NCBI RefSeq assembly: GCF_045066735.1 | Contig: NZ_JBISHH010000026.1 | Coordinates: 649,712 to 713,711, forward strand | Origin: Algibacter sp045066735 | Lineage (GTDB): Bacteria > Bacteroidota > Bacteroidia > Flavobacteriales > Flavobacteriaceae | DNA length: 64,000 nucleotides | Direction of reading: 5' to 3' | Part shown: positions 10,601-18,473 of the stretch, one piece after another | Layout of the letters: the number at the start of each line of letters is the position of its first letter | Position numbering within the stretch: position 1 is the stretch's first letter | Translations under genes and position numbers: made by a program | The notes under the pieces: model-generated | The model's input: only the letters and a program-made list of their open reading frames with translations | What the model was told of the DNA's origin: nothing | Databases searched by the model: none

Positions 10601-11152
10601 AACCAATTGTTTGGTATCACCTCTGCTGCAGAAGAGCAAGCAAATATTTTGGCTAACTTTATAGCGGGAGATATTAGTGTGTCTTACAGCGGCTCTGTTT
10701 TAATGAATATTTTAAAATTTAACGATTTAAATCTTTGTAGTATAGGTGAAATAAATATTCCCGAAAACGATTTAAGCTACGAGGAAATTATATTTACCGA
10801 TATCTCTAAGCGCTATTATAAAAAATGTATTGTAAAAGATGATTTACTAGTTGGTGCCGTTTTAATGGGGGATAAAAATGAATTCGCCGAATTTAAAACC
10901 ATGATCGAAAGTAAAATTGAAATGGCTGATAAGCGAAACTCTCTACTCCGTGGCGCTTCAAACGATGTGCCGGTTATAGGTAAGCTAGTTTGTTCATGCA
11001 GCCAAGTAGGCGAGGGTAACATTGTAGAAGCCATAGAAAAAGGCTGTAACGATTTTACGGAGCTTTGCAATAAAACAGGAGCAGGTTTAGGTTGTGGAAG
11101 TTGTAAAACAGAGGTTAAAGAAATATTGAATAACACCAAAGTATTAGCGTAA
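7631..11152 (+). CDS. nasA: Assimilatory nitrate reductase fused to FAD reductase and [2Fe-2S] domain
   Basis: A 1173-residue cytoplasmic fusion. The N-terminal part (to about 690) is a Mo-bis-MGD oxidoreductase: [4Fe-4S] ligands Cys10, Cys13, Cys17 and Cys45, the Mo-ligand Cys139 in S-R-L-C-M-S-S, and the cofactor motif T-G-Q-P-N-A-M-G-G-R-E. Residues about 708-1100 are an FAD/NAD(P)H oxidoreductase of the nitrite-reductase type, with Rossmann motifs V-G-A-G-A-A-A near 710 and V-G-G-G-L-L-G-L-E near 853. The C-terminus is a BFD-like [2Fe-2S] domain (C-S-C near 1121, C-G-S-C near 1157). In other bacteria these functions lie on separate subunits (Klebsiella NasA and NasC), so this single chain may take electrons from NAD(P)H directly. 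Confidence 0.92.
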   Translation: MIKNEVKTTCSYCGVGCGIIVKKDSNGKVLVEGDKDHPVNKGMLCSKGMNLHYVANDVSDRILYPEMRWSRSHPRERVTWDEGLDRAASVFKSIIKKHGPDSVAFYVSGQSLTEEYYIANKLAKGFIGTNNIDTNSRLCMSSAVVGYKKTFGEDSVPVSYEDIELADCFLITGANPAWCHPILFRRIEMRKEANPEVKIIVIDPRKTDSANFADLHLQLLPGTDVILYNAIGRCLYKRGLIDEKFIKEHTQGFQEYKELIFKTSLKQASRLCGVEEKDIRKAADIIGVSKGFISMWAMGLNQSVVGTDKNVSLLNLSLITGQVGKPGSGPFSLTGQPNAMGGREVGGMANLLAVHKDLSNEEHRREVAQFWGVDQISPKPGLTATELFDALDSGKLKAVWIACTNPLVSMPNTHKIESAMKKAKFVVVQEISHKSDTVEYADLVLPAAGWLEKEGTMTNSERRISYLPKEIDAPGEARPDVEIFCDFAQRMGFRGFNFNNTSEIYDEYASMTKGTNIDVSYLNYDRLKNEGTFQWPVPEYRHKGTPRLFEDKKFYTPSQKAIFNLPSTIENTSVQPNGEYPLILTTGRVRDQWHTMTKTGKVSRLKTHYPTPVLEINPVDAFLNKIKNGDISEIKSANGVVRVRAKVTDTIKKGVVFLPMHWGKQLQSNLNRANNLTNTHVDPVSKEPDFKFTCVAVSKYKKQVDKIIIVGAGAAAFRFVQNYRESNEVDEIHVFSKEPNLFYNRVLLPEYITEELSWDALLKIKQLELKKLKITVHPETSISNIDSKHNVVTDSNGIEHSYTKLILATGSRAFIPSGVQIDLPGRFTMRNKSDADSFKAYLEATGLPPEEQHVVIVGGGLLGLELAAAMKHKNVKITIIQRASRLMERQLDKVSSKLLALDVQERGIQIYFDNEVSTVFDDEDTGDINITLKSGKFLTANAIVYAIGTRPNIEIAKENGILCGRGVKVNQHLQSSVPNIFAIGEIAEFNNQLFGITSAAEEQANILANFIAGDISVSYSGSVLMNILKFNDLNLCSIGEINIPENDLSYEEIIFTDISKRYYKKCIVKDDLLVGAVLMGDKNEFAEFKTMIESKIEMADKRNSLLRGASNDVPVIGKLVCSCSQVGEGNIVEAIEKGCNDFTELCNKTGAGLGCGSCKTEVKEILNNTKVLA

Positions 11153-11154
11153 TT

Positions 11155-12579
11155 ATGGAACCATATAGACTGAGAATAAACGGAGGTGTTTTGTCACCAG
11201 GTGAATTAAAATATATTTGCGAAGCCGCAGAAGGTTTAGGTTTAGATGCTATTTCTTTTGGGTCTAGACAAGATATTATTTTTCCAGAAGAGATAGATAA
11301 AGATAAGTTTTCGCAATTCGATAAAATCCAGTTCATCCAGCCTAAACTTGATGGTATAGAAAATATTGTATCATCTTATGTGTCTGCCGATATTTTACCA
11401 AGCACATCATGGCTTACCAGCGATCGTTACTTATATATACTAGAGCAATTTAAACACGATTTAAAATTACGAATAAACATTATAGATCCAAAGCAACGTT
11501 TAGTGCCTTTATTTACAGGTCATGTTAACTTTATTGCTTCGGAAAGTGAAGATTATTGGTATCTGTACGTGCGCTTGCCTGAGTGGAAAAAAACTGAAAT
11601 GTACCCAGCTTTAATTTACAGTTGGGATATGGATAAGGTAGAGCTTGCCATTGAGCAAGTGTTGCAAGAAGAGCCAGAAACCATCGAAACTTTATTCGAT
11701 TTGGTAAACGATGCCGTAGAAACAAATAACCGCACTGTAGATAAACCTTTGGAAGTTCCTTTTTATCCATTTCCATATTACGAAGGGATGAATCGTTTTG
11801 GCGATAAATACTGGTTAGGTCTCTATTGGAGAAATAACCGTTACGATTTAAATTTTTTAAAAAAACTATGCGATTTATGTGCCGAATGTAAAATAGGTAA
11901 AATATGTATAACACCATGGAAATCTTTTATAGTAAAAGGAGTTCCGGTAGAGTCTAAATTAAAATGGGAAAAATTTCTTGGTAGTTACGGTATTAATGTC
12001 CGCCATTCTATGTTAGAGCTTAATTGGCATTTACCAGTAAATGATATTGATGCATTAAGCTTAAAAAAATATTTAGTAACAAACTTCGATCAAAACGATA
12101 TAAGTACTTATGGATTAACATTCGGTATTTCTAATTTCGAAAGCAAAGCCTATCACTTTACCTCTGTAGTAATAGAAAAAAACAAAAAGCCAGAACTCTT
12201 AGGCGATTTTATTATTCGAGACACCTACAATTTACTATATGCTAAAAACTTCGACCCTAACACAGGAGAGTACATTATGCATGTACAAGATGTAGATAAG
12301 GTAGAATTACCAGGGCTATTAATGGAGTTAAGTAAACTTTATTTCGAGCAATTAGGTACCCAACGGGATGAGGTTAAAGCGGTAGAAACCAAAAAAGAAA
12401 TCAAGGAAGAAAATGTTTATCAATGTCAAGATTGTTTAACCATTTATAACGAGGTTTTTGGTGATATCACTCAAGATATAGAGCCTAATACAGCCTTTGA
12501 AGATCTCGACGAAACTTACGAATGTTCCCTTTGTGAAGCACCAAAAAGTAATTTTGAGAAAAAAGTTTTAGTGAAATAG
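11155..12579 (+). CDS. Nitrite/sulfite reductase-like protein with C-terminal rubredoxin
   Basis: A 474-residue protein starting 2 bp after the nitrate reductase stop. Its N-terminus (R-L-R-I-N-G-G-V-L-S-P, residues about 5-70) and middle (about 225-290) look like the two ferredoxin-like half domains of nitrite/sulfite reductases, with I-C-I-T-P-W-K-S-F in the second. The Cys-X5-Cys and Cys-X3-Cys ligands for siroheme/[4Fe-4S] are missing. The last 60 residues are a rubredoxin with paired C-Q-D-C and C-S-L-C. It is probably an electron-transfer or assembly partner of the nitrate reductase rather than a reductase itself. The role is inferred from operon position. Confidence 0.75.
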   Translation: MEPYRLRINGGVLSPGELKYICEAAEGLGLDAISFGSRQDIIFPEEIDKDKFSQFDKIQFIQPKLDGIENIVSSYVSADILPSTSWLTSDRYLYILEQFKHDLKLRINIIDPKQRLVPLFTGHVNFIASESEDYWYLYVRLPEWKKTEMYPALIYSWDMDKVELAIEQVLQEEPETIETLFDLVNDAVETNNRTVDKPLEVPFYPFPYYEGMNRFGDKYWLGLYWRNNRYDLNFLKKLCDLCAECKIGKICITPWKSFIVKGVPVESKLKWEKFLGSYGINVRHSMLELNWHLPVNDIDALSLKKYLVTNFDQNDISTYGLTFGISNFESKAYHFTSVVIEKNKKPELLGDFIIRDTYNLLYAKNFDPNTGEYIMHVQDVDKVELPGLLMELSKLYFEQLGTQRDEVKAVETKKEIKEENVYQCQDCLTIYNEVFGDITQDIEPNTAFEDLDETYECSLCEAPKSNFEKKVLVK

Positions 12580-12591
12580 TAATTTTTAGAA

Positions 12592-12725
12592 GCTATTTCC
12601 TGCTATCCGCTGTATCTTTTTTGTGCATAACACGGTAATTCAATATCATTTTTAAAATGTTTTTCTAACCAAACTTAGGTTTATTCTATAAACTTAAAAA
12701 AGGATGCCGCTGCTATCAGGGCTAA
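12592..12725. repeat. Palindromic intergenic repeat element (REP-like)
   Basis: Two GC-richer blocks, CTGCTATCCGCTGTATC (12600-12616) and GGATGCCGCTGCTATCAGGG (12702-12721), face each other as imperfect inverted arms around an AT-rich centre, directly after the rubredoxin gene stop. Similar blocks are, from memory, common as intergenic elements in Flavobacteriia. The rest of the 459-bp gap (12580-13038) contains no gene; its right side carries LytTR-type boxes. Confidence 0.5.
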
Positions 12726-12922
12726 ATTATCCGTTATGGCCATTTTTCAAACGAAACTCTTAGAAAACATCTAAATAAGTTCAAAATCTCTATTTTTTAA
12801 AAAAGATTAACTAATAGATAAGCCTTACAGCAATCAATCTTTTAGTTTAAAAAACCTACAGTGTTTTCAGGGCTTATCCAACATTTGGTTGCGGTTCACC
12901 TAATATCGATAATTTCCCTAAA

Positions 12923-13013
12923 ACCGTTCATCGACACTAAATCGTTATTCGGCGCCAATAAAATCCAGTTAGACGAATTAGAATTTTAAATCTTATGTTT
13001 AGAATTACTTTTA
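12923..13013 (+). promoter_or_regulatory. LytTR-type boxes and promoter of the NO phosphorelay operon
   Basis: Box CCGTTCATCGACACTAA starts at 12924 and matches 8 of 9 bases of the AlgR-type site CCGTTCGTC. A second box, CAGTTAGACGAA, starts at 12966, which is 42 bp (2 x 21) downstream. A weak -7-like TACTTTTA lies at 13006-13013, 40 bp past the second box start, in line with the geometry of the other five sites. A competing -7-like TATGTTTA is at 12994. This suggests that the LytTR regulator at the end of this operon controls its own transcription. Confidence 0.6.
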
Positions 13014-13038
13014 CATAAAATTCAAGTAAAAATAAACA

Positions 13039-13455
13039 ATGCCAATGAAAACTCTCAACATATTACTTATAGAAGACGACATGATTGAAGTGATGAAGTT
13101 TCAAAGAACAATCGCTTCTCTTAAACTCGATCATAAAATTATTGAAGCTAACAATGGAGAAGAAGCTTTAAAAAAATTAGAGAAAAAAGACGAATTACCT
13201 GACATTATTTTGTTAGATTTGAATATGCCCAAAATTAATGGCATCGAGTTTTTAAACATACTAAAGTCAGATGATGTATTAAAATATATACCTACTATTA
13301 TTTTAACAACTTCTCAAAATCAAAAAGATTTATTAGAATGTTATAAAATTGGTATTGCAGGTTATGTTTTAAAACCTTTGAAGTATGAAGACTACGTGTC
13401 TAAAATGGAGAAGCTTTTGGCGTATTGGAGTATTAATGAATTAAAACAAGTATAG
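13039..13455 (+). CDS. Single-domain CheY-like response regulator
   Basis: A 138-residue stand-alone receiver domain with no output domain. The phosphorylatable Asp60 sits in I-I-L-L-D-L-N-M-P, preceded by the acidic pair E-D-D near residues 13-15, with the switch Thr in I-L-T-T-S and Lys in V-L-K-P. The form resembles small receiver proteins that work within phosphorelays. The start may be ATG 13039 or ATG 13045, both in frame. The stop abuts the H-NOX start with no gap, so translation is coupled. It could be an intermediate or phosphate sink for the kinases encoded downstream. Confidence 0.88.
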   Translation: MPMKTLNILLIEDDMIEVMKFQRTIASLKLDHKIIEANNGEEALKKLEKKDELPDIILLDLNMPKINGIEFLNILKSDDVLKYIPTIILTTSQNQKDLLECYKIGIAGYVLKPLKYEDYVSKMEKLLAYWSINELKQV

Positions 13456-13995
13456 ATGAAAGGTATTGTTTTTACTGAATTTTTAGATTTAGTTGAAGAT
13501 AAATTCGGACTAGAAATGGTCGATAGAATAATAATGGCTTCAACATTAAAGTCCGAAGGTATATATACAGCCGTAGGAACTTATAGTTTTTCAGAAATGT
13601 TGCAATTATTACAACATTTAAGTGAAAACACAGGCATATCAATAGATAACTTGCTTTTAGTCTATGCCGAACACTTTTTTAGTGTTATAGAAAAAAGTTA
13701 CCCAGGGCTTTTAGCAACTTATAAAGACCCTATTGAAATGATTTCTTCTATAGAAAATCACATACATGTTGAGGTTAGAAAAATTTATCCAGACGCCGAA
13801 CTTCCAACCTTTGAGGTGCAGGATAAAACCGAAAATTCTTTGGTGCTTATTTATAAATCAAGTCGTGCCATGCATCATTTTGGTTTAGGATTAATGAATA
13901 AAACATTTGCACATTTTAATTCTACGGCTAAAATTGATTTAGAAAAAATTAAAGAAGACGGAACTGAAGTTAGATTTGTTATTCATAAAAATTAA
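13456..13995 (+). CDS. H-NOX heme nitric oxide-binding sensor protein
   Basis: A 179-residue stand-alone H-NOX domain. The start M-K-G-I-V-F-x-E-F-L-D is typical. The proximal heme ligand His102 occupies the canonical position, and the heme-propionate motif Y-x-S-x-R is present as Tyr133-Ser135-Arg137. In facultative bacteria such proteins bind NO and act on a kinase encoded next to them. The kinase gene here overlaps the H-NOX stop by one base. I infer that NO binding alters the activity of that kinase. Whether O2 is also bound cannot be settled here, though no distal Tyr could be identified. Confidence 0.92.
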   Translation: MKGIVFTEFLDLVEDKFGLEMVDRIIMASTLKSEGIYTAVGTYSFSEMLQLLQHLSENTGISIDNLLLVYAEHFFSVIEKSYPGLLATYKDPIEMISSIENHIHVEVRKIYPDAELPTFEVQDKTENSLVLIYKSSRAMHHFGLGLMNKTFAHFNSTAKIDLEKIKEDGTEVRFVIHKN

Positions 13996-15956
13996 TGAGT
14001 CAAGATCAAACAGAAATACTACAACGCGCTCTCAAAAGAGAAAAAGCAGCAAGAAAAGCTGCTGAATCCATACTTGAAGAAAAATCGAGAGAGCTGTTTT
14101 TTACCACCCAAAGATTAGAAATTTTATTAGACGAAAAATCCTCCCAACTTCAAGGTGTTTTTGAAAACATTATTGATGCCTATGTTGTTATGGATATAGG
14201 TGGTAATGTTATAAAATTTAACGAAGCTGCAACCAAATTATTTGGTTACGATATAGAAAAAGAAAAAGTAAATGTTACCAACCTAGTCTATAAAGAAGAT
14301 TATGAGTATGCCATAAATTCCTTTATGGAATTAACATCTAAAGGTTTTTTTAAGGATTACGAGGCGCGAGTATATACCAAATCTAAAGAAGTTAAGTGGG
14401 TGCATATTAATGCTAGTATTATCTTTGATAAAGATAAAAAGCCAGTTGCAGCTCAAGGTATTGTTAGAGATATTAGCGATCAAAAAAGATCTGCAGAAAA
14501 ATTAATAGAATCAGAAAATCGATTAGCGACTCTAGTTTTAAATTTAGATAGCGGTATTATTCTCGAAGATGAGAATAGAAAAATAGTACTCACAAATAAT
14601 AAATTTTGTGAGCTTTTTGGTATAGATGCAAATCCTAAAGATTTGTTAGGTATGGATTGTACTGCCGCATCGGAACAAAACAAGGTGCTCTTTAAAAATC
14701 CGGAAGGATTTATAAAACGCATGCGTGAAATTGATGCGAATAAAAAAACAGTAATTGGAGATGAGTTAGAAATGCTCGATGGAAAAATACTGGAACGTAA
14801 TTATATGCCAATAATTACAGATAATATCTATAAAGGATATTTATGGACCTTTACCGATGTAACCTTAAAACGTACGTATCGAAAAAGCTTAGAAGCTCAA
14901 AAGCAAAAATATTATAATATTATTGCGAATATGAATCTGGGCATGGTTGAGGTTGATATTAATGAGAAAATTTTAATGGTAAATCAGAGTTTTGAAAAAA
15001 TGTCTGGTTATACTCAAGAAGAAGTTTTAGGACAAAATGCAAGAGAATTGTTGTCTTCTAGTAAAGAAGAAGGTAAAGCTATTATAGAAGAAAATATAAA
15101 GCGCCGAAGAGGGGAGTCTACTTCTTACGAGTTTAAAGCCCTTTGTAAGGGTGGTAAAACTAGGCATTGGTTAATTAGTGGTGCTCCTAATTATAATTTG
15201 GATGGTGAAATAGTTGGTTCTATTGGTATACATTTAGATATTACGGAACTTAAGAACTTAGAACTCCAAAAAGAAAAACTTCTTGAAAAACTAGAAAAAA
15301 GTAATGATGAGTTACAAGAATACGCACACATAGTCTCTCACGATTTAAAATCACCTTTGCGTAGTATCGATGCTTTAGTAAGTTGGTTAAAAGAAGATAA
15401 TAAAGATAAGTTGGATGACATGAGTATGCAAAATTTTGCGCTTATTGAAACTACCTTAGAGAAAATGGAACAATTAATAACCGATGTTTTAAACTACTCT
15501 AGTGTAGGCTCGGATATTGCGGAAAAAACAGATGTCGATTTGGACGATTTGTTAAACGGTCTCGTTACTATATTATACGTTCCTGAGCATATTAAAATAA
15601 AAATGCTTAAACCTTTACCTACCGTTAAAGGAGATAAAACCAAGCTACAACAACTTTTTCAAAATTTAATAAGTAACTCAGTTAAATTTATAGATAAAGA
15701 AGAAGGTAGTATAACCGTAGATTTTGATGATTTAAAAAGCCATTATAAATTTTCAATAAAAGATAATGGTATTGGTATTGATAAAAAATATCATGATAAA
15801 ATTTTTAAAATATTTCATTCATTAAAGAAAAGTAAAGATTCGTCTGGCATAGGACTATCGATTGTTAAAAAAATTGTCGATTTACATGAAGGTGAAATCT
15901 GGTTAGATAGTGAACCTAATATAGGAACCACTTTTTATTTTACATTAAAAAAATAG
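13995..15956 (+). CDS. PAS-domain sensor histidine kinase, likely H-NOX partner
   Basis: A 653-residue soluble kinase with no transmembrane helix. An N-terminal coiled coil (about residues 1-45) is followed by three PAS-like domains (about 50-170, 180-290, 300-420), a HisKA domain with His449 in V-S-H-D-L-K-S-P-L-R, and an HATPase domain with N-box L-I-S-N-S and G-box I-K-D-N-G-I-G-I. Its start overlaps the H-NOX stop by one base, the arrangement seen for H-NOX-associated kinases. It shares the S-H-D-L-K-S-P-L-R-S-I-D box with the second kinase of the operon, so the pair probably arose by duplication and may feed the same Hpt protein. Confidence 0.9.
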   Translation: MSQDQTEILQRALKREKAARKAAESILEEKSRELFFTTQRLEILLDEKSSQLQGVFENIIDAYVVMDIGGNVIKFNEAATKLFGYDIEKEKVNVTNLVYKEDYEYAINSFMELTSKGFFKDYEARVYTKSKEVKWVHINASIIFDKDKKPVAAQGIVRDISDQKRSAEKLIESENRLATLVLNLDSGIILEDENRKIVLTNNKFCELFGIDANPKDLLGMDCTAASEQNKVLFKNPEGFIKRMREIDANKKTVIGDELEMLDGKILERNYMPIITDNIYKGYLWTFTDVTLKRTYRKSLEAQKQKYYNIIANMNLGMVEVDINEKILMVNQSFEKMSGYTQEEVLGQNARELLSSSKEEGKAIIEENIKRRRGESTSYEFKALCKGGKTRHWLISGAPNYNLDGEIVGSIGIHLDITELKNLELQKEKLLEKLEKSNDELQEYAHIVSHDLKSPLRSIDALVSWLKEDNKDKLDDMSMQNFALIETTLEKMEQLITDVLNYSSVGSDIAEKTDVDLDDLLNGLVTILYVPEHIKIKMLKPLPTVKGDKTKLQQLFQNLISNSVKFIDKEEGSITVDFDDLKSHYKFSIKDNGIGIDKKYHDKIFKIFHSLKKSKDSSGIGLSIVKKIVDLHEGEIWLDSEPNIGTTFYFTLKK

Positions 15957-15958
15957 CC

Positions 15959-17092
15959 ATGAAAGCAGTACAATTAGTAAAGCATAAAAATAAAGATTGG
16001 GAATACGTAATCGAAAATCAAGATCTTAAAGAACCTCTAGTTCTTGTTTTTGGAAATAGATATCTATTAGAAAACGGTTCTATTTACGAAGAGCTTAGAG
16101 ATAAATTTCCCGATGGTCATATTATATTTGCGTCATCTTGTGCAGAAATTTCATCAAATACTGTAAACGATGATAGTATTACGGTTACGGCTATAGAATT
16201 TGAAAAAAGTAAATTTGTTATTAAAACAAGCAACGTTTTAAATACAGATTTAGATAGTTATAAAACAGGAAACGAATTAATTAAACAATTACCACAGGAA
16301 GGCTTAAAATATGTTTTTGTAGTCTCGGAAGGTAGTTTTATTAACGGTAGCCAACTTACTCAAGGTATGAGTGCTTCTACAGAAGATAATTTAGTTATTA
16401 CAGGAGGTTTATGTGGAGATGATGCTCGTTTTGAAAAAACGCTAGCATCTTATAACGAAAACCCAAAAGAAGGCGAATTGGTGGCTGTAGGCTTTTATGG
16501 AGAAACATTAGAGATATCTTTTTCAATTCATGGAGGATGGACACCTTTTGGGCCAGAGCGTATAGTAACCAAATCAGAGGGGAATATTCTTTATGAGCTC
16601 GATGGTTTACCAGCTCTAGATTTATATAAAAATTATCTAGGAGAAAAAGCTAAGGATTTACCAGGTGCTGCGCTGTTGTACCCATTTAATGTGAAAACAG
16701 AAGATGAAACCCAATCTATTGTTCGGTCTATTTTAAATATTGATGAAGAAAAGAATGCCGTAATTTTAGCAGGAGATATAAAAGAAAAAGCTAAAGTACA
16801 ACTTATGATGACTAATGTCGATCATATTGCAAATGCATCAGAACGTGCTGCTAGACAGGCTTTAGAACATAGGGCAAATAAGCCAGAACTAGCTATACTA
16901 GTTAGTTGCATTGGTAGAAAATTAGTTCTCGACCAACGTGTAGAGGAGGAGATAGAAGAAGTTATTGAAGTTATAGGGAAAGATGCTGTTATCAGTGGTT
17001 TTTATTCTTATGGCGAAATAGCGCCTTTTCACGGTGAAGTTGCATGTCAATTACACAACCAAACCATGACCATAACGCTTATAAGCGAATAG
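15959..17092 (+). CDS. FIST domain protein, NosP-like candidate NO sensor
   Basis: A 377-residue cytosolic protein with FIST_N (about residues 25-215) and FIST_C (about 225-365) domains. Markers are F-A-S-S-C-A-E-I-S, G-G-L-C-G-D-D and the C-terminal segment G-F-Y-S-Y-G-E-I-A-P, all typical of FIST proteins. Within this family the NosP proteins of Pseudomonas, Vibrio and Legionella bind heme and NO and regulate a co-encoded histidine kinase. Here the gene sits 2 bp after one kinase and 3 bp before another, which supports that role. Heme binding itself cannot be shown from sequence, so NosP function is inferred. Confidence 0.82.
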   Translation: MKAVQLVKHKNKDWEYVIENQDLKEPLVLVFGNRYLLENGSIYEELRDKFPDGHIIFASSCAEISSNTVNDDSITVTAIEFEKSKFVIKTSNVLNTDLDSYKTGNELIKQLPQEGLKYVFVVSEGSFINGSQLTQGMSASTEDNLVITGGLCGDDARFEKTLASYNENPKEGELVAVGFYGETLEISFSIHGGWTPFGPERIVTKSEGNILYELDGLPALDLYKNYLGEKAKDLPGAALLYPFNVKTEDETQSIVRSILNIDEEKNAVILAGDIKEKAKVQLMMTNVDHIANASERAARQALEHRANKPELAILVSCIGRKLVLDQRVEEEIEEVIEVIGKDAVISGFYSYGEIAPFHGEVACQLHNQTMTITLISE

Positions 17093-17095
17093 ATA

Positions 17096-18175
17096 ATGAA
17101 TTCATTACTAAAAAGACAAATACGTAAATTTTTAAGTGAAGAATTAAAAAACAATAATGATTTAGCTGAATTTCTTAATGCAGTAGATCTTTCCTATAAT
17201 AATTTTGACGAACAATCTAGCATGATTCAAAGAGCCATGTCTATTAGTTCTGATGAATTGTATTCGGCTAACCGAAAATTGCAAAAAGAAGCAAACGAGC
17301 AGAAAGAAGTTATTGAAAAACTGAAAAATGTTATCGATACCTTAAAATTCTACAACTTAAATGAAGATGAAAAACCGGAAAATGTTGAGTTAACAGGTTC
17401 TAAGTTGGTAGATTTTATCGATAATCAAACTAAGGAGATTATCGAAATGAATAAGCAAAAGCAATCACTCTTGAATGAGTTAGCCCATCAAAATCAAGAA
17501 CTTAGTGATTATGCCCATATGGTATCTCACGATTTAAAATCACCTTTACGTAGCATAGATACCTTAACGAGTTGGTTAAAGGAAGATTATAATGAATCGG
17601 TTGATGATAATGGTAAAAAAACATTGGATCTCATCAGATCCAATGTAGAAAAAATGGATACTTTAATTACAGGTATTTTAGAATACTCCACCATCGGTAA
17701 AAACCAAATGGAGATTTATGATGTTGATGTAGATAAGCTTATAGACGATATCATAAAAACAATTCAAATCCCGGAAAACATCAATATTACCAAATTTAAC
17801 TTACCCGTTGTTAAAGGAGATAAATATAGGTTACAGCAATTGTTTCAAAATATAATAGGCAACGCTATTAAATACAATGACAAGGACCAAGGGATTATAG
17901 AAGTGGGGTCGGAAGACCTAGGCACGCATTGGAAGTTTCATATAAAGGATAATGGAAAAGGTATTGAAGAAACATATTTTAATAAAATTTTTAAAACCTT
18001 CATTAAATTAGAAAATAATCCGGAATCTACAGGAATCGGATTATCTATTGTTAAAAAAATAGTAGAACTATATGGTGGTAAAATATGGTTAGAATCTCAA
18101 GTTGATATTGGAACCACGTTTTACTTCACATTAAAAAAAGAACCACATGGAAAAACCCAATCAAACCTACATTAA
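17096..18175 (+). CDS. Cytosolic histidine kinase, likely FIST-protein partner
   Basis: A 359-residue kinase without membrane helices or PAS domains. The N-terminal 120 residues are largely helical coiled coil, and a HisKA domain with His145 in V-S-H-D-L-K-S-P-L-R and a HATPase domain (I-K-D-N-G-K-G-I) follow. The absence of an own sensor domain suits control by a separate protein, here the FIST protein 3 bp upstream. The last 29 bases overlap the Hpt gene, which implies translational coupling and phosphotransfer to it. Confidence 0.88.
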   Translation: MNSLLKRQIRKFLSEELKNNNDLAEFLNAVDLSYNNFDEQSSMIQRAMSISSDELYSANRKLQKEANEQKEVIEKLKNVIDTLKFYNLNEDEKPENVELTGSKLVDFIDNQTKEIIEMNKQKQSLLNELAHQNQELSDYAHMVSHDLKSPLRSIDTLTSWLKEDYNESVDDNGKKTLDLIRSNVEKMDTLITGILEYSTIGKNQMEIYDVDVDKLIDDIIKTIQIPENINITKFNLPVVKGDKYRLQQLFQNIIGNAIKYNDKDQGIIEVGSEDLGTHWKFHIKDNGKGIEETYFNKIFKTFIKLENNPESTGIGLSIVKKIVELYGGKIWLESQVDIGTTFYFTLKKEPHGKTQSNLH

Positions 18176-18464
18176 TAGTTTGTCTGGAGGAGACGAAGCC
18201 TTCAAGCAAAAACTCATAGATATTATTAAAAAAGAGTTTCCAGAAGAGAAACAAGTGTACTTTGACAACTATAAAGCTAAAAATTTTAAATTAGCAGCAG
18301 ATAATGTACATAAACTTAAACATAAAATTAGTATTTTAGGCCTTGAAAAGAGTTATGATGTTGCCGTAGATTATGAGACTAATTTATTAGAAGGGTCAAC
18401 CGACCTAAAAGATGAATTTGAAGAAATCTTAAGCGCCATAACTAAATATCTTGAAGACATTTAA
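18147..18464 (+). CDS. Histidine phosphotransfer (Hpt) protein
   Basis: A 105-residue helical protein with the Hpt motif H-K-L-K-H-K; the phosphorylated residue is His55 and the conserved Lys is Lys58. It overlaps the preceding kinase gene by 29 bases and stops 9 bp before the LytTR regulator. It would carry phosphate from receiver domains to another receiver. Neither kinase here carries a fused receiver, so the stand-alone CheY-like protein at the start of the operon is the likely intermediate, giving His-Asp-His-Asp relay order. Confidence 0.85.
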   Translation: MEKPNQTYINSLSGGDEAFKQKLIDIIKKEFPEEKQVYFDNYKAKNFKLAADNVHKLKHKISILGLEKSYDVAVDYETNLLEGSTDLKDEFEEILSAITKYLEDI

Positions 18465-18473
18465 ATATTATTT

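Noticed and set aside
8781..11917. Long minus-strand open frames inside the nitrate reductase and rubredoxin genes
   Set aside because: They lie opposite clear coding regions, have no recognisable domains and look like frame shadows.
13456..13995. Treating the H-NOX protein as an oxygen sensor
   Set aside because: I could not identify a distal Tyr that would stabilise oxygen, and the adjacent histidine kinase fits the NO-sensing class; NO sensing is the better reading.
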